Source: DASVEE01 sp036399695
Lineage (GTDB): Bacteria; Acidobacteriota; Thermoanaerobaculia; Gp7-AA8
Assembly (NCBI GenBank): GCA_036399695.1
Contig: DASWMP010000326.1
Location: 1-18,969, forward strand
Direction: 5' to 3'
Length of the DNA stretch: 18,969 bases
A model generated the notes under the pieces. That model ran no database searches, was not told the DNA's origin, and saw only the letters and a list, made by a program, of their open reading frames with translations. The position numbers and the translations under genes are program-made. Below are positions 15,235-18,969 of the stretch, in pieces. Every line of letters begins with the position of its first letter. Position 1 is the first letter of the stretch.

Positions 15235-15325
15235 ACGCCTGCGCCAGAGAGGAAGCGTTCAGGAACTGGACGCATCTTGGGCACGCCACTACCCGTCCTT
15301 GCCCGGCTTCGAATCGCCTCGTCCC

Positions 15326-18300
15326 CTACCGCACCCGCTGTCCGTCCTTGAACACCTGCTCGATCGCGCGGGTGTTGGCCAGGTCGGCGAGGGGGTCGCG
15401 GCTCAGCAGCACGAAGTCGGCGCGCTTGCCCGCGGCCAGCACGCCGAGGTCGTCGCGGCGCAGCACGCGGGCGGCGTTCGCCGTGGCCATGCGCAGCACG
15501 TCCGCTGGGGGGATGCCGGCGGAGTGGAGCAGTTGCAGCTCCTCGTGCAGGCTGATGCCGGGGATGGTCCAGGGCGTGGGCATGTCGGTGCCGGCGGTCA
15601 GGAGCACGCCGCGGTCGAAGAGCAGCTTCGTGAAGCCGAGGAGCTTCGGCCAGGCGCTTTGTGCGCGGGCGTAATCGGCGGCCGTCCACTCGGCCGTGAA
15701 GCGCCCCGCGGGCCAGCCGGTGCGTAGCTTCGGCGGGACGCGCTCCAGCTCCGGATGGTGTGTGTAGCGCGCATCGTCTCCCCAGAACTTCGTGTGCATC
15801 GCCATCAACGTCGGGTCGACCGCCACCTTCTTTTCCGCCAGCAGCCGCGCGAGCTCGGTGACGGCGGGCGATTGCAGGTCGAGCTTTTCGAGCCAGCAGA
15901 TGCGGCCGCGCAGGTCCGGCGGACAATCGGAAACGAGGTCGGTCGTCCAGGGCGCCGGATGTTCGAGGCCGTCGATGCCCAATCGCGCCGCCTCGCTCCA
16001 CGACGTCCGCTGCACGTGCCCGATGACCGGCAGGCCGTGCGCGTGGGCTTCCTCGATGGCCACCGCCGCCAGCGCGGGCGTCATCGAGGAGTAGAGCTTG
16101 ATCGTGTCGACGCCGGCCGCGGCCTGCCAGCGGATCTCATCCCGTACCTGCTGCTCGTCGAACACGGGCGCGAACGGCTCCGGATCGAAGTTCGAGGCGT
16201 TGAGCATCCGGCCGGCGGTGAAGAGGCGAGGCCCTTCGACCTCTCCCCGCTCCAGCATCCCCCGCAGCGCGACGGCGGCTTCGGTCTCGGAGCCGGGATC
16301 GCGTACCGACGTCACGCCATGCTCGATGAGCAGCCGGAGCATGGCCAGCATCGTCGGCCGGTCGCCCCGAGGCGAAATGCCTCCCTTCTCGTCCCAGGGA
16401 TGCAGCAGCAGGTGGGCGTGCATGTCGATGAGGCCGGGGATGACGTAGCGGCCGGTGGCGTCGACGACCTTCGCGTCGCCATGGTTGTGCGCGTCGTCGA
16501 TCCGCTCGATCCAGGCGCCGCGCAGCACCAGGTCCACGCCTCTGCGCGGTGCGGCGGCCGTGCCGTCGATCAGCGTCACGTTGTGAATGACGGTGCTGTT
16601 GCCGTAGAGGAGATGGCGCGCTCGGCGCCGTTCGAACTCGCGCGGCGTGTCCGTGGCTCCGGCGCTCCCGGCGCGCACGCGCTCCAGCGTGGTGCCATGA
16701 CGCAACAGCGGCTGCAGCTCGTCGACCGGGAACTTGCCTGGATACAGGCGCGCCAGCGCCGCGCCGATGAGCAGGCCGGCATCGACGGCCCGTAATGCCT
16801 TCCGGTCCGTGATGGCGATGCGCACGCCGCCGCACTCCTCCCCTTTGTGAATGCTGGCCGTGGGGGTGAAGCGTACCGGCGTGAGCGTGAGGCCGGGAAT
16901 CGGGCCAACCTCGCGGATCAGCGCGGCGCCGTCGATGTACGGCGCGCCGAGGATCTCGAAGGGGGTCGGTGTGCCTCGTCCGACGGAGATGGCCCGCTCC
17001 AGCAAGCCGATGCCGGGATACAGCCCCGCGGCCGACAGCGAGCGCATGTTCGGGGAGGTGTCGATCCACGGCAGCCCCGCTTCGTCCTGCCACATCGTGC
17101 GCGACCAGCCGCGCAGCGGGATCACAGTGAGCTCGGCGCCGATGCGGCGCTCGGCGTTGAACATCTTCGCCAGCTCGCCGGCGGTCATGCCGTGGCGGAT
17201 CGGCAGTCTGTGCCAGGCGACGAAATCGGGCTTCCCTTCGAGCAGCGGCCCTTCCACGAGATCGCCGCCGATCGGGTTCACGCGGTCGAGCACGATGAAG
17301 CGGATCTTCGCCTCCGCCGCCGCTTCCATGGCCAGCCCCATCGTGGAGATGTAGGTGTAGAAGCGGGTGCCGATGTCCTGGATGTCGAACACGAGGGCGT
17401 CGAGGTTCGCGAGCTGTTCGCGCGACGGCTTCCGCCGCTCGCCGTACAGGCTGTAGACCGGCAGCTTCGTGAGGCTGTCGACCTCGTCGCCGAGCTTGTC
17501 GTCGACGGTGCCGCGGAGGCCGTGCTCGGGGCTGAAGAGGGCCACGAGCTGCACGCCCGGCGCGCTGCGCAACAGGTCGGCCGTCGGGTTGCCGTAGCGG
17601 TCGATGCCGGTGTGGTTGGTGATGAGGCCGACGCGGAGTCCGCGCAGCGGCGCGTAGTCCATGGCGTGCAGGACGTCGATGCCGTTCTGCACGCCGGCGC
17701 CGCCGACGGGCCAGACGATCCGCGGGCGCACGGTCTCGTTGAGCCCCGCGGCTTCGGCGACGAGCGTCCCGAGCTGCCGCTGCAACGCCACGACGCTGCC
17801 TTTGCCGTCCGGGTGCACGCGGTTGGACAGGAAGATGTAGAAGGTGCGCGATTGCGGATCGATCCAGAGGAAGCCGCCGGTCCAGCCGGTGTGCCCGAAC
17901 GAGCCGACCGGAAAGTGCGTACCGCGCGGCCGGGCGTAGTGCGAATCGACGTCGAAGCCCCCGGCGCGCTTGATGGCCACGCCCCCGGGCGACTGCACCT
18001 CGGTCATCGCCTTCGGGAACCGGCCGGCCAGCACGGCACGCGCGAACTTCGCCAGATCGGCGGCCGTGGTGAAGAGGCCGGCGTGACCGGCGACGCCGCC
18101 CATGCGACGCGCGGTCGGGTCGTGCACCGTGCCGCGCAGCAGCTCGCCGTCGACGCGCTCGGTCGGGGCGATGCGCGCCGTCTGCGTCGGCCGGAAGCCG
18201 GTGTCGCGCATCTCCAGCGGCTCGAAGATCTCCCGCCTGGCGAAGACGTCGAGCGGCTCGCCGGAAACGCGGCGGACGATCTCGCCGAGGAGGATGTAGT

Positions 18301-18805
18301 TGACGTCGGAGTAGCGGAAGACGGCGCCCGGACGGTTGCGCGGTGTCTCCGCGAGCGCGCGGCGAATGCCTTCGTCGTAGCCGCTCCACGACTCGCGCAG
18401 GTCGAGACCCGGACGCAGGCCGGAGCTGTGCGTGAGGAGATGGCGGACCGTGATGGTGGGGTCGGCGAGCTCCGCGAGGTAGGTCTTCGCGGTGGCGTCG
18501 AGCTGCACTTTGCCCCGCTCGATGAGGCGCCAGATCGAGGGAGCGGTGGCGCTGACCTTCGTCAGCGACGCCGCATCGTAGAGCGTGCCCTCGGTGACCG
18601 GCTCGATGGAGGGCTCGAGCGCGCGATTGCCGTAGACGCGGCGGACGGTCTCCCCGTTCCGCTCGATCCAGAGCACCCCGCCCGGCAGCTTCTTCCCGGC
18701 GATGGCTTGTTCGATCGTGGCATCGACCTCCCGCAGCTTCGCGGAATCGAACGGCTGCGCCTGAAGGGCGGTGGCAAAGAGAACGAGAAGCAGCAATCTG
18801 CGCAC
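15326..18805 (-). CDS. Exported fusion: beta-lactamase-like serine hydrolase + NamZ (DUF1343) + metal amidohydrolase
   Basis: The product is 1159 aa from GTG 18805. A signal peptide (VRRLLLLVLFATALQAQ) is followed by three domains. Residues about 18-355 are a serine beta-lactamase/esterase-fold hydrolase with S80-x-x-K83 (SLTK), YSDVN at 165-169 and HTG at 305-307, like B. subtilis AmiE. Residues about 375-735 are a DUF1343/NamZ domain (exo-N-acetylmuramidase family) with GLITNHTGID, FSPEHGLRG (E427) and DIQDIGTRFYTY. Residues about 738-1159 are an amidohydrolase with the metal ligands H796-x-H798, K903, H930, H949 and D1074. HLLYG (731-735) is a typical NamZ end and VIHNVTLIDGT a typical amidohydrolase beginning, joined with no stop or start between them. 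AmiE and NamZ act in MurNAc-peptide recovery in Bacillus, so peptidoglycan-fragment processing is the likely role; the amidohydrolase substrate is unknown. Confidence 0.93.
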   Translation of the reverse strand: MRRLLLLVLFATALQAQPFDSAKLREVDATIEQAIAGKKLPGGVLWIERNGETVRRVYGNRALEPSIEPVTEGTLYDAASLTKVSATAPSIWRLIERGKVQLDATAKTYLAELADPTITVRHLLTHSSGLRPGLDLRESWSGYDEGIRRALAETPRNRPGAVFRYSDVNYILLGEIVRRVSGEPLDVFARREIFEPLEMRDTGFRPTQTARIAPTERVDGELLRGTVHDPTARRMGGVAGHAGLFTTAADLAKFARAVLAGRFPKAMTEVQSPGGVAIKRAGGFDVDSHYARPRGTHFPVGSFGHTGWTGGFLWIDPQSRTFYIFLSNRVHPDGKGSVVALQRQLGTLVAEAAGLNETVRPRIVWPVGGAGVQNGIDVLHAMDYAPLRGLRVGLITNHTGIDRYGNPTADLLRSAPGVQLVALFSPEHGLRGTVDDKLGDEVDSLTKLPVYSLYGERRKPSREQLANLDALVFDIQDIGTRFYTYISTMGLAMEAAAEAKIRFIVLDRVNPIGGDLVEGPLLEGKPDFVAWHRLPIRHGMTAGELAKMFNAERRIGAELTVIPLRGWSRTMWQDEAGLPWIDTSPNMRSLSAAGLYPGIGLLERAISVGRGTPTPFEILGAPYIDGAALIREVGPIPGLTLTPVRFTPTASIHKGEECGGVRIAITDRKALRAVDAGLLIGAALARLYPGKFPVDELQPLLRHGTTLERVRAGSAGATDTPREFERRRARHLLYGNSTVIHNVTLIDGTAAAPRRGVDLVLRGAWIERIDDAHNHGDAKVVDATGRYVIPGLIDMHAHLLLHPWDEKGGISPRGDRPTMLAMLRLLIEHGVTSVRDPGSETEAAVALRGMLERGEVEGPRLFTAGRMLNASNFDPEPFAPVFDEQQVRDEIRWQAAAGVDTIKLYSSMTPALAAVAIEEAHAHGLPVIGHVQRTSWSEAARLGIDGLEHPAPWTTDLVSDCPPDLRGRICWLEKLDLQSPAVTELARLLAEKKVAVDPTLMAMHTKFWGDDARYTHHPELERVPPKLRTGWPAGRFTAEWTAADYARAQSAWPKLLGFTKLLFDRGVLLTAGTDMPTPWTIPGISLHEELQLLHSAGIPPADVLRMATANAARVLRRDDLGVLAAGKRADFVLLSRDPLADLANTRAIEQVFKDGQRVR

Positions 18806-18811
18806 ACGCGC

Positions 18812-18817
18812 AGTATA
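18812..18817 (-). promoter_or_regulatory. -10 element TATACT implying a leaderless GTG start
   Basis: On the minus strand TATACT is followed by GCGCGT and then the GTG at 18805. A transcript starting six to seven bases after the -10 would begin at or next to the GTG, so the mRNA is probably leaderless. This start also places the signal peptide at the very N-terminus. The upstream in-frame TTG (18865) would add 20 residues that run across the -10 element. I see no clear -35. Confidence 0.55.
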
Positions 18818-18926
18818 GAGACGGTGTGAATCTCGGAGTGCGGTGGCGAACGGAGGGTGTCTCAAAACGGTGCGTTTCGATCTACTCCCTTGGTTCTGCC
18901 GTCGATGAACCGGCGCCTGCGGGCGC

Positions 18927-18948
18927 GGACAGACAGGAGTGTCTGTCC
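18927..18948. repeat. Small perfect hairpin element
   Basis: GGACAGACA and TGTCTGTCC are perfect 9-bp arms around a GGAG loop. Just before it, GCGCC and GGCGC form a second small stem. The element lies upstream of the fusion gene, near the window edge, with no gene visible in 18866-18969. The sharp symmetry suggests a dispersed palindromic repeat. A terminator for a plus-strand gene is unlikely, since no such gene lies before it. Confidence 0.75.
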
Positions 18949-18969
18949 CACATTCAGATTCCGCCGAAT

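Noticed and set aside
16847..18829. A 660-codon plus-strand open frame opposite the hydrolase fusion
   Set aside because: Composition is that of a GC-rich shadow frame, with no domain and no ribosome binding site. The opposite strand has intact catalytic motifs.

Overview
The window is GC-rich DNA from a Gram-negative bacterium. A TetR-TolC-adaptor-RND efflux operon and several proteins with signal peptides show a periplasm and outer membrane. The style of the genes (a PknB kinase fused to a STAND ATPase and TPRs, a large secreted subtilase, a NamZ-type protein fused to a beta-lactamase-like serine hydrolase and an amidohydrolase) and the many short-period intergenic repeats would fit Acidobacteriota or a neighbouring phylum. 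That placement is inference; there is no rRNA or other marker here.

Layout. Positions 1-273 are a 13-copy, 21-bp tandem array. Positions 562-2066 hold two overlapping plus-strand genes for exported proteins: a SurA-N-like protein and a TPR protein. They converge, across a strong bidirectional terminator, on a minus-strand efflux operon read from right to left: tetR (8401-7778), tolC-like (7774-6473), lipoprotein adaptor (6476-5541) and RND pump (5442-2176). The tetR upstream region carries a perfect inverted repeat typical of a TetR operator, embedded in another 21-bp-spaced repeat. Next come a secreted S8 peptidase (8708-11698, minus) and, diverging from it across 60 bp, a kinase-STAND-TPR protein (11759-14770, plus). 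That gene converges on a three-domain hydrolase fusion (15326-18805, minus). The 555 bp between these two gene ends is filled by three different 21-bp-period repeat blocks.

How the genes may work together. The efflux genes form a self-contained tripartite exporter, probably autoregulated by its own TetR. The fusion protein combines relatives of B. subtilis AmiE and NamZ, two enzymes of cell-wall MurNAc recovery, with a metal amidohydrolase, so it is a candidate one-polypeptide exported peptidoglycan-fragment processor. The kinase-STAND-TPR protein is a PknK-like signalling candidate whose signal and target are unknown.

The most unusual feature is non-genic. Four intergenic places carry repeats of unrelated or weakly related sequence with the same exact 21-bp spacing, which is two turns of B-DNA. 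Shorter iterated repeats (7 bp at 5452-5535, 9 bp at 2074-2108 and 8589-8668) and a small hairpin element (18927-18948) occupy other intergenic gaps. No rRNA, tRNA, CRISPR array, transposase or integrase was seen.
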